A DNA stretch of 64,000 bases from Megalobrama amblycephala (lineage: Eukaryota; Chordata; Actinopteri; Cypriniformes; Xenocyprididae), in NCBI RefSeq assembly GCF_018812025.1, contig NC_063045.1, positions 62,005,339-62,069,338 on the forward strand. The letters are read 5' to 3'. Positions within the stretch are counted from its first letter, which is position 1, and every line of letters starts with the position of its first letter. Made by a program: the position numbers and the translations under genes. Under the pieces are notes generated by a model. The model was not told the DNA's origin. It saw only the letters and a list, made by a program, of their open reading frames with translations, and searched no databases. Of this stretch, positions 46,030 through 57,960 are shown one piece after another.

Positions 46030-47175
46030 AGGAAAATGATCAATAAAATAAAATAAAATAAAATAAAATAAAACAAACACCTATACAAAATACACAATAA
46101 ATAAATAAATAAAATGACCCACACTTTCACACTTTTTAAGCCCCCAAAAACAAAACAAAATAAACAGCCATACAAAATACACTAGAAAAATCACTGCAGA
46201 TACTGGCAACTGAAAACAAACTTCTGATAGAAACATATGAGCAGGTTTTCTGCTTTGATTCTGATGTTTATTGGAGCTTGAAGAAACAACCTGTCACCCC
46301 GGCAGCTCCACACTGACACCAGGTTTGGATTGAGACGAGAAACAGATTGTGTTTCAACACAAACACAACAACATCACACCAGCAAACACCAACCATTTGC
46401 TGAGAGAAACAGTAAAACGAACTGAAAATGGATCGTAATCTCAATACGAACTTCTAATGAATAATTAAAACATTTCAGTATTTAATCGTCCCGTTTGAGT
46501 TTCAGACATGAAAAAAATAAATGTGTCACACTTTCACACTTTTTTGAGCCTTCAAAATAAACTAAAGTAAAATAAACGAAATGAAATAAAAATAACAACC
46601 ATACAAAATATACAAAAAAAAAAAAAAAATGAAATGTGCCACACTTTTTCATAAGATTACAAAATAAAATAAAATAAAATAAAACAAAATAATAAAATAA
46701 AATATGCAACAAAATATAGGATGAAATAAAATATCAACAATTAAAAATTTGCCAAAACTGAAATGTCACACTTTCACACTTTTATAAGCCTCTAAAATAA
46801 ATAAAATAAAATATAAAAAATATGCAAAAAAAATTAAATGTTGCACACTTTTATGAGAAGTATATATCAAATAAATTAAAATAAAATAAGTAAATAAAAA
46901 TAAAATAAAAATAACAAGCATACAAAGTATACAAAAACTGAAATGTTTCACTTTCATAAGCCTCCAATAAAATAAAATAAAATAATAAAACAAAATAAAA
47001 TAAAAAAACGATAAAATAACAACAATAAAAAAATCTGCCTCCAAAATAAAATGAAATGAAATAAAGACATATAAAATATGCTAAAAAAAACTGAAATGTC
47101 ACACTTTCACCCTTGTATGAGTCTTCAGAAAAAAAAACACCCATACAAAATATACTAGAAAAAAAACAAATCACA
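46030..47175 (+). repeat. Degenerate ~100-150 bp tandem repeat, AAAAT-rich
   Basis: The phrase GTCACACTTTCACACTTTT followed by AAGCCTCCAAAATAAA and CATACAAAATATACAAAAA recurs at about 46117, 46524, 46763 and 47096, with partial copies at 46636, 46832 and 46940. (AAAAT)n runs such as 46043-46073 lie between. Minus-strand frames rich in F, Y and L are artefacts. Confidence 0.75.
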
Positions 47176-47544
47176 AAAGAGCAGCATCTTCTGCCACACG
47201 ACAGCTCAGTCAGTTCAGTCTGTCTTTATACATCAGATCAGAGCCGCTGTCTCTCATTCCTCGCTGCTGTTAGACCTCGAGCCACATGTTCTCAATCTAA
47301 AACTGCCAGCATATATGATTTATCAACTCTCAAATGAGATCCGGTGGGAGTGAATCAATTAAGACAGAAGCAGACTGCTGAAGAACAAGCTAAAAAAGGT
47401 CAGAGAAAATACGACTCACTCTATAACATATAATCTATAAGTGAATCACACCGTAAACAAAAGATACACATGCAACTGAAAAGATTAGCAGATTATCAAA
47501 CTTGAAAATAAAAACACTCTAATGTCACAATTTTCATTTAAACT
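47176..47544. other. Single-copy spacer
   Basis: Moderate-complexity sequence between two tandem arrays. No gene or RNA signal was seen. Confidence 0.45.
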
Positions 47545-49455
47545 ATTCAATTTAATATATTGTAAAGGATAAATTTAGAAAAATTTGGAGGGAGAACAAT
47601 CCCCCCGGATATACGGATAAATCTGGACATTCTTATATATCCTTATTAACTGTACAATAATATGGTTACAATTTGTGATGAAATAAAAAAAATTGACAGC
47701 TGAGAGTTGCTATTTAGTATATATTGCTTTACGTATACAGATATATTTGAACATTCAAAAACATTAAATAAAGAGCTGGGCGATAATATAGTTACATTTT
47801 GCGATGTACAAGCAATCAAACAGTTAAGATTTGCTATATAGTATTACTTTGAACATACTTATATATCCAATTTTATATAAAGAGCTGCATGATGATATAG
47901 TTACAATTTGCGACAAAAAAAATCATCAGCTGAGATTTGCCATATAGTAGAAATCGCTTTATGTGAGTGTACTGTATGTATACAGATAAATTTGCACATT
48001 TTTATATATCCAACTTTATAAAAAGGAATTTACGATAATATGGTTACAATTTGCGACAAAATTTAAAAAGTCAATAGTTGAAATTTGCTAGTATATATCA
48101 CTTTACGTGAACATACTGTATGCAAGCGAATAAAGTTGGACATACTAATATATCAAATTTTACATAAAGAACTGAATGATAATATAGTTACAATTTGTGA
48201 CGAAATAAAAAAATCGACAGTTGAGATTTGCCATATAGTATAAATCGCTTTACGTGAACAAACTGTATGTATACTGATAAATTTGGATATTCTTCTATAT
48301 CCAACTTTATATAAAGAACTGTACGATAATATGGTTACAATATGACGAAATTAAAGAAATTGACAGCTGAGATTTGCTAGTATATATGGCATTACTTTGG
48401 ACATACTTATATATCCAATTTTATATAAAGAGCTGTATGATGATATAGTTACAATTTGCGACAAAATTTAAAAAGATCGTCCGTTGAGATTTGCCATTTA
48501 GTATTAATTGCTTTATGTGAACATACTGTATGTATGCGAATAAAGTTGGACATACTTATTTATCAAATTTTATATAAAGAACTGTATGATAATATAGTTA
48601 CAATTTGCGAAAAAGTAAATAAATCGACAGATGTGATTTGCTCTATAGTATATATCACTTTACGTGAATGTACTGTATGTATACGGATACATTTGGACAT
48701 TCTTATATGTACAACTTTATATAAAGAACTTTACGATAATATGGTTGTGTGATGAAATAAAAAAAAAGATTTGCTAGTATTTATCGCTTCACATGAACAT
48801 ACTGTATTGTATAAGGATAAATTTGGAAATTCCTAAATATCTAACTCTATATAATGAACTGTCAATAATATAGTTACAATTTGTGACAAAATTAAAAAAA
48901 ATTGTCATTTGAGATTTGCTAGTATATATCGCTTTATGTGAACATACTGTATTGTATACGGATAAATTTAGGCATTTTTATATATCCAACTTTATATAAA
49001 GTACTGTACAACAATATGGTTACAATTTGCGACAAAAAAAAAAAAAAAAAAAAGACAGTTGAGATTTGCTAGTATATAACGCTTTACTTTTGACATACTT
49101 ATATATCCAATTTTATATAAAGAGCTGTACGATGATATAGTAACAATGTGCGACAAAATCGTCAGTTGAGATTTGCCATATAGTATAAATCGCTTTATGT
49201 GAATAAACTGTTTATATGTGAATAAAGTTGGACATACTTATATATCAAACTTTATATAAAGAACTGTACGATAACATAGTTACAATTTGCGCAGAAATAA
49301 ATAAATCGACAGTGATTTGCTATATATTATAATATCGCTTTACGTGAGTGTACTGTATGTTTCCAACTTTATATAAAGAAAGATACGATAATATGGTTAC
49401 AATATGACGAAATAAAAAAAAATTGACAGCTGAGATTTGCTAGTATATATGGCTT
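47545..49455. repeat. ~145-bp AT-rich satellite, about 14 units
   Basis: The marker GAGATTTGCTAG or its variants occurs at about 47705, 47826, 47932, 48078, 48223, 48368, 48487, 48632, 48766, 48911, 49063, 49170, 49313 and 49434. The commonest spacing is 145. Short units (106-121) lack the GTGAACATACTGTATGTATA segment. Other unit phrases are ATATATCCAACTTTATATAA, AGAACTGTACGATAATATGG and TTACAATTTGCGAC. No TIRs were seen around it. Confidence 0.87.
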
Positions 49456-50050
49456 TAGGTGAGTGTAAACGCTGTTAAACAGCCGCCCACCTGCAGTTAT
49501 TCTAAGATGATCTATTAGCAGGTCTGTGGCAGAACTCAATACAGGTCTGGTATTAATCAGAGGTTTAAGGAAACCATTTCACTGTGGCATTTGGGTTTCC
49601 AGCCCCTGAATAATGAGGATTGTAGTGGTAAAATCGTCCAGTGGGTTTCTGATGATCTCTGGCAGGCAGAAGCCGAGCGCTCTGGAAGAGACAATGATTA
49701 ATGATGCAGCACAATGTAGTGGTGTAGAGAAGTTTTAACTGATGCTTGCAGTATTCACTAATGAACTGCGAGTTGGCAGATGAAGTTTTGGGGGAAATGG
49801 GTCGTGGGCATGTGTGATGAATACAGCGGAACAGATGGAGGTTTGTTATCGGCTCTTTTCTCAAGAACTGTATCCTTGGAAACCGTGTGGGCTGTGTCAC
49901 ATTCGAACATTCCGCTGCAGTAAACCGTTAGAAGAACAACATGCATCACTAATGTGGCCTAAACAGCAAACGTGCTGGACGTGTGGCGGCAGAGACTAGC
50001 AGGGTTACGAGAGTTTGGGAAATGTCACTTTATTTGTTTTGAATCTATCT
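49456..50050. other. High-complexity single-copy block, candidate CNE
   Basis: 49480-49990 is repeat-free; phrases such as GACAATGATTAATGATGCAG (49691) carry TAAT motifs. Open frames on both strands (49565-49900 minus, 49758-49949 minus, 49814-49999 plus) overlap and show no domain. I infer possible regulatory DNA. Confidence 0.4.
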
Positions 50051-50217
50051 ATCGCTAACAGCTCAGCGACTAGCATAGGACATGCTGCCAACATGTATAA
50101 CTGAAACATGCTTGCAATTGCATAGCAACACTCTAGCAACCACCCAGAACATCCTAGCAACCACATAGCAACCTGTTTGATTGATAGACTGCATGACATC
50201 TATCTTCATTCTTGACT
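50051..50217. repeat. Fragment of the CTAGCAACCAC repeat family
   Basis: GCATAGCAACACTCTAGCAA (50120) and CCACCCAGAACATCCTAGCA are units of the 28436-type minisatellite. They lie directly before the ~41-bp array, suggesting that both belong to one composite element. Confidence 0.6.
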
Positions 50218-51690
50218 GTTTCAAACTTCAAGCTTTTAAAACTGATTTATGCTTAAACCTTCAAACTTCAAGCTATTAAATCTACTTAAATCTTAAAACT
50301 GCTTCAAATTTAAAATCTAATTAAAACTTAAAACTACTTTAAACTTCAAGCTTTTAAAACTACTTTAAACTTAAACCTTCAAAATTCAAGCTTTTAAACT
50401 TAAAACCTCCCAACTTTAAGTTAATAAATCTACTTCAGTCTTAAAACTGTTTCAAACTTTAAGCTTTTAAAACTACTTTAAACTTAAACCTTTAAACTTC
50501 AAGCTTTTAAACTTAAAACCTCCCAACTTCAAGTTAATAAATCTACTTCAGTCTTAAAACTGTTTCAAACTTTAAGCTTTTAAAACTACTTCAGCCTTAA
50601 AATCTTAAAATTTCAGGCTATTAAATCTACTTTAAACTTAAAACTGCTTCACATTTCAAGCATTTAAAACTACTTTAAACTTAAAACCTTTAAATTTCAA
50701 GCTTTTAAAACTACTGTTTAACGTAAAACCTTCAAATTTCAAGCTATTAAATCTACTTAAAACTTAAAACTGCTTCAAACTTCAAAGCTTTTAAAACTAC
50801 TTTAAACTTAAAACCTTTGAACTTCAGGCTAGAAAACCTGCTTTAATCTTAAAACTGCTTCAGACTTCAAGCTTTTATAACTACTTTAAAATTAAAACTG
50901 CTTCAAACTTCAAAGCTTTTAATACTACTTTAAACTTAAAACCTTTAAACTACAAGCTATTGAATCTGCTTCAATCCTAAAACTGCCTAAAACTTCAAGC
51001 TTTTAAAACTACTTCAGCCTTAAATCTTAAAATATCAGGCTATTAAATTTACTTTAAACTTAAAACTGCTTCACATTTCAAGAATTTAAAACTACTTTAA
51101 ACTTAAAACTGCTTCACATTTCAAGCTTTTAAAACTACTTTTTAACTTAAAACCTTCAAATTACAAGCTATTAAATTACTTAAAACTTACAACTGCTTCA
51201 AACTTCAAAGCTTTTAAAACTACTTTAAAATTAAAACTGCTTCAAACTTCAAAACTTTTAAAACTACTTCAAACTTAAAACTGCTTCAAATTTCAAAACT
51301 TTTAAGACTACTTTAAACTTAAAACCTTTAAACTACAAGCTATTAAATCTGCTTCAATCCTAAAACTGCCTAAAACTTCAAGCTTTTAAAACTACTTTAA
51401 ACTTAAAATCTTAAATCTTCAAGCTATTAAATGTACTTCAGTATTAATCTACTTTATACTTTAAGCTTTTATTTTAAACTTAAAATCTTCAAACTTCGGG
51501 CTTTTAAACTTAAAAACCTTCAAACTTCAAGTCAATAAATCTACTTCATTCTTAAAATTGTGTAAAACTTTAAGCTTTTAAAAGTACTAAATACTTAAAG
51601 CTTTCAAACTTCAGACTATTAAATCCATTTTAAAACTGCTTTTAACTTTAACAAGCTTTTCAAATTACTTTAAACTTCAAAGATGACTTT
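50218..51690 (+). repeat. ~41-bp array (two ~20-21 bp half units), HindIII-rich
   Basis: Alternates CTTCAAGCTTTTAAAACTAC and TTTAAACTTAAAACCTTTAA, with variants CTATTAAATCTACTT and CTGCTTCAAA. About 35 dimers. AAGCTTTTAAA recurs throughout, so HindIII (AAGCTT) would cut it into a ladder. No TIR identified. No long frames, because TAA is frequent. Confidence 0.85.
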
Positions 51691-52119
51691 AAACGATGAC
51701 TGACAGATGAAGTCTGCAAGAATATATTAAAAAAGTTCTGTAATGATCATCATTTCACACACATGATCAAATCCCTCGCGTCACACACGGTATACTGACC
51801 GCTAACCCAAACCTTGTTTGCATTCACAGGTGTGAGGTCAACAGATAGTCTGCATTAATATTAGATAATATTCCTTCAGATTTCATTGTCATAAAGCTCG
51901 TCACAGCATCTACAGTAGCACCAGATGTTTTCTTCTCTTGCACTTTTATGGAAATGAGACACTGGCCTTTTGCCATCGGAATTGTAAATGTGTTTATCCT
52001 GCTTATCAATTAGCCGCATCTCTAGTGAAGAGAGACAGGTGGGAATACAGCTGCAGACAGACAGAAAATAATACCTGCCATTACTGAGGCTAATATTCAG
52101 AGCAGGAAGAGTCTAACCT
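51691..52119. other. Single-copy sequence, no gene seen
   Basis: About 430 bases of moderate complexity before the CA microsatellite. The 61-codon minus frame at 51824-52009 has no recognisable features. Confidence 0.45.
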
Positions 52120-52182
52120 CACACACACACACACACACATATACAATCACACACATATATACATACACACACACACACACAC
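52120..52182. repeat. (CA)n microsatellite, interrupted
   Basis: Two CA runs (52120-52139 and 52164-52182) separated by ATATACAATC-type sequence. Confidence 0.93.
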
Positions 52183-52765
52183 GTCTCTCCTCTCCAATAA
52201 TCCAATACAGTCGGAGTGCACTCAGGCAGAGAGCACTGCAAACGCACAGGAAGATAAACCCATTCCATTAAAAAGACATGTTTTCCTGCATGTCGTCTCT
52301 GTCAGAACAACTAAAATAGAGAGTTGCCGTGGCCTCGCTATTTATTTTCCTCTGCATAAGATCGATGGGACTCTGGCACTTTTGTGGAGCCTCAGAATTC
52401 AGTTTAAAGACGAGTCGCCCTAAGCATCTGCATTACAATACAGATGAATGATTTTCCATTACTGCTGCACTTTTATTTGCACTATGGACGTATAATTAAC
52501 CAAACAGCAATGTTTAATGGATATCTCGGATCTAAAGCACAGGCCCATTGCTCTTTGCTATCAATGAATGCACTGTGTTTTATTTTAAGCGAGCAGGAGG
52601 TTGTAATGAAGGGACGACTGGAGAAAGATCTGAACAAATTCATCATCACACTACTTATAATGTGGCTACATTCTGATTGGACGATCTGCAATCCAAGTTT
52701 CTGGGAAGTAAAGTTCATAAAACTGTAATTTTTAACTAGAAAAGCAGTTTATCAAGAAACTGTGA
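52183..52765. other. High-complexity single-copy block, candidate CNE
   Basis: 52290-52700 is free of repeats and AT-balanced, with TTTATTTGCACTATGGACGT and CCAAACAGCAATGTTTAATG phrases and open frames on both strands (52444-52728 plus, 52482-52718 minus). Such mirrored openness without a domain is more typical of a conserved non-coding block than of a gene, but neither is proven. Confidence 0.4.
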
Positions 52766-52766
52766 A

Positions 52767-52858
52767 ATGCTGGCATGACAAAGCCTTTTTTGAAAGTTTT
52801 GAAAAATGTATAAAAAGCCTTTCAGTTTGAAAGTTTTTAAACATTTTACAGACAGAGA
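52767..52858 (+). mobile_element. Degenerate left end of a hairpin-ended TIR element
   Basis: GAAATGCTGGCATGACAAAG then CCTTTTTTGAAAGTTTTG resembles the ATGTTGGCTTGAC...AAGCC end of 30383-31651. It is followed by AAAGTTTTTAAACATTTTAC and CAGACAGAGAGATGG, where the GGAT array begins. The matching right end is not found after 55300. Confidence 0.5.
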
Positions 52859-52860
52859 GA

Positions 52861-55300
52861 TGGATGGATGGATGGATGGATGATGGATGGATGAATGGAT
52901 GGATGCCCGATGGATGGATGGATTGCCCGATGGATGGATGGATGGACGGATGGATGATGGACGGACTGATGGATGGATGGATTGCTCGATGGATGGATGG
53001 ATGTATTAACGGATGGATGGATTGCTCAATGGATGGATGGATGATGGATGGACTGATGGATGGATGGATTGCCCGATGGATGGATGGATGGATGGACTGA
53101 TGGATGGATGGATTGCCCGATGGATGGATGGATGGATGGACGGATGGATGGATTGCCCGATGGATGGATGATGGATGGACTGATGGATGGATGGATTGCC
53201 CGATGGATGGATGGATGGACGGATGGATGGATTGCTCAATGGATGGACTTATGGATGGATGGATTGTCCGATGGATGATGGATGGACTGATGGATGGATG
53301 GATTGCCCGATGGATGGATGGATGGATGGACGGATGGATGATTGCCCATGGATGGATGGATGGATGGACGGATGGATGGATTGCCCGATGGATGGATGAT
53401 GGATGGGCTGATGGATGGATGGATTGCCCGATGGATGGATGGATGGATGGATGGATGGATGGACGGATGGATGGATTGCTCAATGGATGGACTGATGGAT
53501 GGATGGATTGCCCGATGGATGGATGGATGGATGGATGGATGGATGGAATGCTCAATGGATGGATGGATGATGGACGGACTGATGGATGGATGGATGGATG
53601 GATGGATGGACGGATGGATGGATTGCTCGATGGATGGATGGATGATGGACGGACTGATGGATGGATGGATGGACGGATGGATGGATTGCCAATGGATGGA
53701 TGGATGGATGGATGGATTGCCCGATGGATGGATGGATGGACGGATGATGGACGGACTGATGGATGGATGGATGGACGGATGGATTGCTCAATGGATGGAC
53801 GGATGGATGGATTGCTCAATGGATGGATGGATGGATGGATGGATTGCCCGATGGATGGATGGATTGCCCGATGGATGGATGGATTGCCCGATGGATGGAT
53901 GGATGGACGGATGATGGACGGACTGATGGATGGATGGATTGCTCGATGGATGGATGGATGGATGGATGGATGGATGGATGGACGGATGGATGGATTGCTC
54001 GATGGATGGATGGATGGATGGACTGATGGATGGATGGATTGCCCGATGGATGGATGGATGGACGGATGATGCTCAATGGATGGACTGATGATGGATGGAT
54101 TGCCCGATGGATGGATGGATGGATGGACGGATGGATGGATTGCTCAATGGATGGATGGATGGATGGATGGATTGCTCGATGGATGGATGGATGATGGACG
54201 GACTGATGGATGGATGGATGGACGGATGGATGGATTGCTCAATGGATGGATGGATGGATGGATGGATGGATTGCTCGATGGATGGATGGATGATGGACGG
54301 ACTGATGGAGGGATGGATGGATGGATGGACGGATGGATGGATTGCTCAATGGATGGATGGATGATGGATGGACTGATGGATGGATGGATTGCCCGATGGA
54401 TGGATGGATGGACGGATGGATTGCTCAATGGATGGACTGATGGATGGATGGATTGCCCGATGGATGGATGGATGGACGGATGGATGGATTGCTCAATGGA
54501 TGGATGGATGGATGGATGGATTGCTCGATGGATGGATGGATGATGGACGGACTGATGGATGGATGGATGGATGGATGGATGGATGGATGGACGGATGGAT
54601 GGATTGCTCGATGGATGGATGGATGATGGATGGACTGATGGATGGATGGATTGCCCGATGGATGGATGGATGGACGGATGGATTGCTCAATGGATGGACT
54701 GATGGATGGATGGATTGCCCGATGGATGGATGGATGGACGGATGGATTGCTCAATGGATGGACTGATGGATGGATGGATTGCCCGATGGATGGATGGATG
54801 GACGGATGGATGGATTGCTCAATGGATGGATGGATGGATGGATGGATTGCTCGATGGATGGATGGATGATGGACGGACTGATGGATGGATGGATGGATGG
54901 ATGGATGGATGGATGGACGGATGGATGGATTGCTCGATGGATGGATGGATGATGGATGGACTGATGGATGGATGGATTGCCCGATGGATGGATGGATGGA
55001 CGGATGGATTGCTCAATGGATGGACTGATGGATGGATGGATTGCTCAATGGATGGACTGATGGATGGATGGATTGCCCGATGGATGGATGGATGGACGGA
55101 TGGATGGATTGCTCAATGGATGGATGGATGGATGATGGACGGACTGATGGATGGATGGATGGACGGATGGATGGATTGCTCAATGGATGGATGGATGGAT
55201 GGATGGATGGATGGATTGCTCGATGGATGGATGGATGATGGACGGACTGATGGAGGGATGGATGGATGGATGGACGGATGGATGGATTGCTCAATGGATG
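52861..55300 (+). repeat. (GGAT)n array, 2.44 kb, with 326-bp higher-order unit
   Basis: GGATGGATGGAT tracts are interrupted by regular variants: ATTGCCCGATGG, ATTGCTCAATGG, ATTGCTCGATGG, GACGGACTGATGG and ATGATGG. A 326-bp higher-order unit is visible: the blocks beginning at 54444 and 54493 recur, identical in translation, at 54770 and 54819. Numerous frames reading MDGWMDGW (plus) or IHPSIHPS (minus) come from this and are not genes. Confidence 0.92.
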
Positions 55301-56136
55301 GATGATTAACAAGTGTCACTGTTTATTGGCCAGCACATTTTCGACAGCATGTGAATATTCCTGTAACACAGTCTTCCAAACTCCACTGTAGAAACACTAA
55401 TTTCTGAAAGTTATATTTCCATCATTTATTTTTACCAGAAGTCTGAATTACAGCAAATTATTTTATTCCTCAGTTTTATCACCTTAATTCCCAGTGTTTA
55501 ATAATGGATGGCACAGGTACAGTAGCTCTCAGTGTCACTGAATCAAACTCTCGGCGTCTTCTGATCATCTCAGCGGGTGTGTTTGGACCATCAGAGAGTG
55601 AATATTCTCACGGGTGATATTAATCGCTGCTAGAAATCATTTGATATGTAGAACGAGTTCAGTGGGAAACGTTCCCATACAGATGATCACAGCACTCCAT
55701 CATAAAGCCATATGCTACAATATGAGTGAGTGCATGGAGAAAATCATCAATATGCAAGTGGACCAGCACCGCAGGACTGGACCTCTAATCCATTAGCTAA
55801 TAAAACACCATTTTGGACGAGCAGAAGCTCATTTATCACAAGTCCAGATGATTTTCACTCGTTCATCTGCTCTATTATTTATTATCCACCCATTCCTTCA
55901 CATGCTGCCCGGATCGGTGGCAGGATTTTGCACGCTCCGTCCCAGTGGACGGGACTAAGACGACGGAGGCCTCAAACTTGAGAAAATCCACAAACTGGCT
56001 TCATGACTAAACCAGATAATACTTTGGCCCAGATTAAATGAATTTACAATGTGCCAATTCAATTTTTCCCTCAAGTTCGGCCACCGAGAAGTTGTGCTGC
56101 CTCTGAAGACAATATGAGCCCTTCTTCACTAGAGCT
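55301..56136. other. High-complexity single-copy block, candidate CNE
   Basis: 55790-56120 stands out: TTGGCCCAGATTAAATGAAT, then TTACAATGTGCCAATTCAAT is repeat-free and AT/GC balanced. Plus frames at 55614-55796 and 55730-55981 have no domain. Confidence 0.4.
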
Positions 56137-56243
56137 ACAGTACCAGTCAAAAATTATGAATAATTAATATTTTTTTAATGTTTTTGCAAGAGTCTCTTCT
56201 GCTCACCAAGGCTGCATTTATTTGATCAAAAATACAGTAAAAA
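56137..56243 (+). mobile_element. Family II fragment, split by a family I insertion
   Basis: Reads CTCACCAAGGCTGCATTTAT then TTGATCAAAAATACAGTAAA and breaks at AAATA. Family I starts at the next base (56246), using the TA at 56244-56245. In intact copies the sequence after CAGTAAAAATA continues GTGAAATATT, so the insertion point is clear. The right half of family II is not found beyond 56700. Confidence 0.75.
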
Positions 56244-56245
56244 TA

Positions 56246-56693
56246 CACTCTAAAAAATGCTGGGTTAAAACAACCCAATCGCTGAGTTAAAACAACCCAA
56301 TCGCTGGGTTAAAACAACCCATTTGCTGGGTTAAAACAATCAATTTGCTGGGTTAAAACAACCCAAAAAACACAATCGCTGGGTTAAAACAACCCAATTG
56401 CTGAGTTAAAACAGCCCATTCGCTGGGTTAAAACAACCCAATTGCTGAGTTAAAACAACCCAATTCGCTGGGTTAAAACAACCCAATTCGCTGAGTTAAA
56501 ACAACCCAATCGCTGGGTTAAAACAACCCATTTGCTGGGTTAAAACAATCAATTTGCTGGGTTAAAACAACCCAAAAAACACAATCGCTGGGTTAAAACA
56601 ACCCAATCGCTGAGTTAAAACAACCCAATCGCTGGGTTAAAACAACCCAATCGCTGAGTTAAAACAACCCAATTCGCTGGGTTTGTCCATTTT
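56246..56693 (+). mobile_element. Family I TIR element, right end deleted
   Basis: Left end CACTCTAAAAAATGCTGGGT, then about 19 units of GGGTTAAAACAACCC plus spacers. The sequence stops at GGGTTTGTCCATTTTAGAG instead of continuing CAACCCAACTT...CATTTTTTAGAGTG. The CATTTT shared by both positions could be the junction of a microhomology deletion. One 240-bp block (AATCAATTTGCTGGG then CCCAAAAAACACAATCGC) occurs twice, at 56337 and 56546. Confidence 0.82.
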
Positions 56694-57960
56694 AGAGAAA
56701 GGCAAAGTTTATCAAAACAATATTTGAATGTTGGCTTGACCAAGCCTTGTCTGAATGTTACAATATGCCACTTATGGAAATTTGCATTTAGTTTTATATA
56801 TTTGATCATATTGATAAATAAACAGTTATGGATCAGAGTGGAAGAACACAGAATCCATCAACTGTGTTGAATCTCTTTGAATTGCAATCAGTAAATTCTT
56901 CTTCCTGTCATGCAAAATTCAATTTCTGATAAACTGAATATTAGAAACTACTTTACATCCAATTAATTTCCACCTTGGATTTTTCCCAGCATTTTCACAT
57001 TTGTGAACTAGTTCAAGGTTTTTCACTTGAGCTGTAGCAAATTTGACATGCATGTCATCAATAATCAGCCGGTCAGTAATGCATGCCTATTTTACTAAAA
57101 TGCAATAATTCCTGAACAGCATTTCACATTTTGGATTAGCTGAATAAATGCATTGCATTGCACAGATTTGCCAGGTATAATAATGATGGAAGTGATCCGA
57201 TCAGCTTCATGTTTTCCATCTTCGACTCTGGTCTTGAGTGGTTTCGCTTGCAGCTGTATTTTCTGTTTGAAAACATTAAGTGCGTAACATTCGCTTTGCA
57301 GTCGTACACATTCGCGTTCACCATGACGTGTGCGTCGTCTCAAAGTAATATAATTACACTAGACATCCCTCCACCTCGAGTGCTGTAATGAATTTCTGAC
57401 GCGGCAAAGACAAATGCCTGAATATGGGATGATTGTCAGCTGATGTATGACAGCGCATTAAGATCCCTGCATTAGCGTGTCAGAATATATAAATGGAAAT
57501 GCATTAAAGAGTCAGAAGACGCACACAGTCAGTGAGAATGAATTCAGCCTGCGTTTAAAAAGAAAGCATGTTGCGCACAGACTCCCACAGCGACTGATTT
57601 AATTTGCCAAATGATGTTCACAAAAAATCTTTGTCTCTGCAGTGAAACTGTCGTAGGTGGAGCGCCGGACACATGATGGAGATGCAGGAGAACAACTGTG
57701 AATGTGGCCACATATCATCAGTGGGGTCAGAAACGGTCAGCGGGAACATCAGTCACAATCACAGTCGCCTCCAATTACGCTCCCCTTGAAAAGCACCATG
57801 GGTAACGTAACATCATTTCTATTGACTGCTGCGATCTCCAGACAGAGTCTCGCATTAATACAATTGATGATGACGCTTGTCATTTTTCCCATCATTCCAC
57901 ATCATGAGTGTCACCTGGAAAAACTGAGTGCAAAAAAGTACAAATAACGCATTGCTTTTA
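56694..57960. other. Single-copy block with one hairpin TIR remnant
   Basis: 56728-56760 carries GAATGTTGGCTTGACCAAGC and CTTGTCTGAATG, the same end type as 30383-31651, without a partner. The rest, notably 57100-57950, is moderate to high complexity. Short frames at 57095-57343 (minus), 57158-57388 (plus) and 57702-57947 (plus) have no domain. Confidence 0.4.

Noticed and set aside
52752..55319. Many MDGWMDGW and IHPSIHPS open frames, up to 355 codons
   Set aside because: Translation of the GGAT tetranucleotide array in different frames; not protein-coding.
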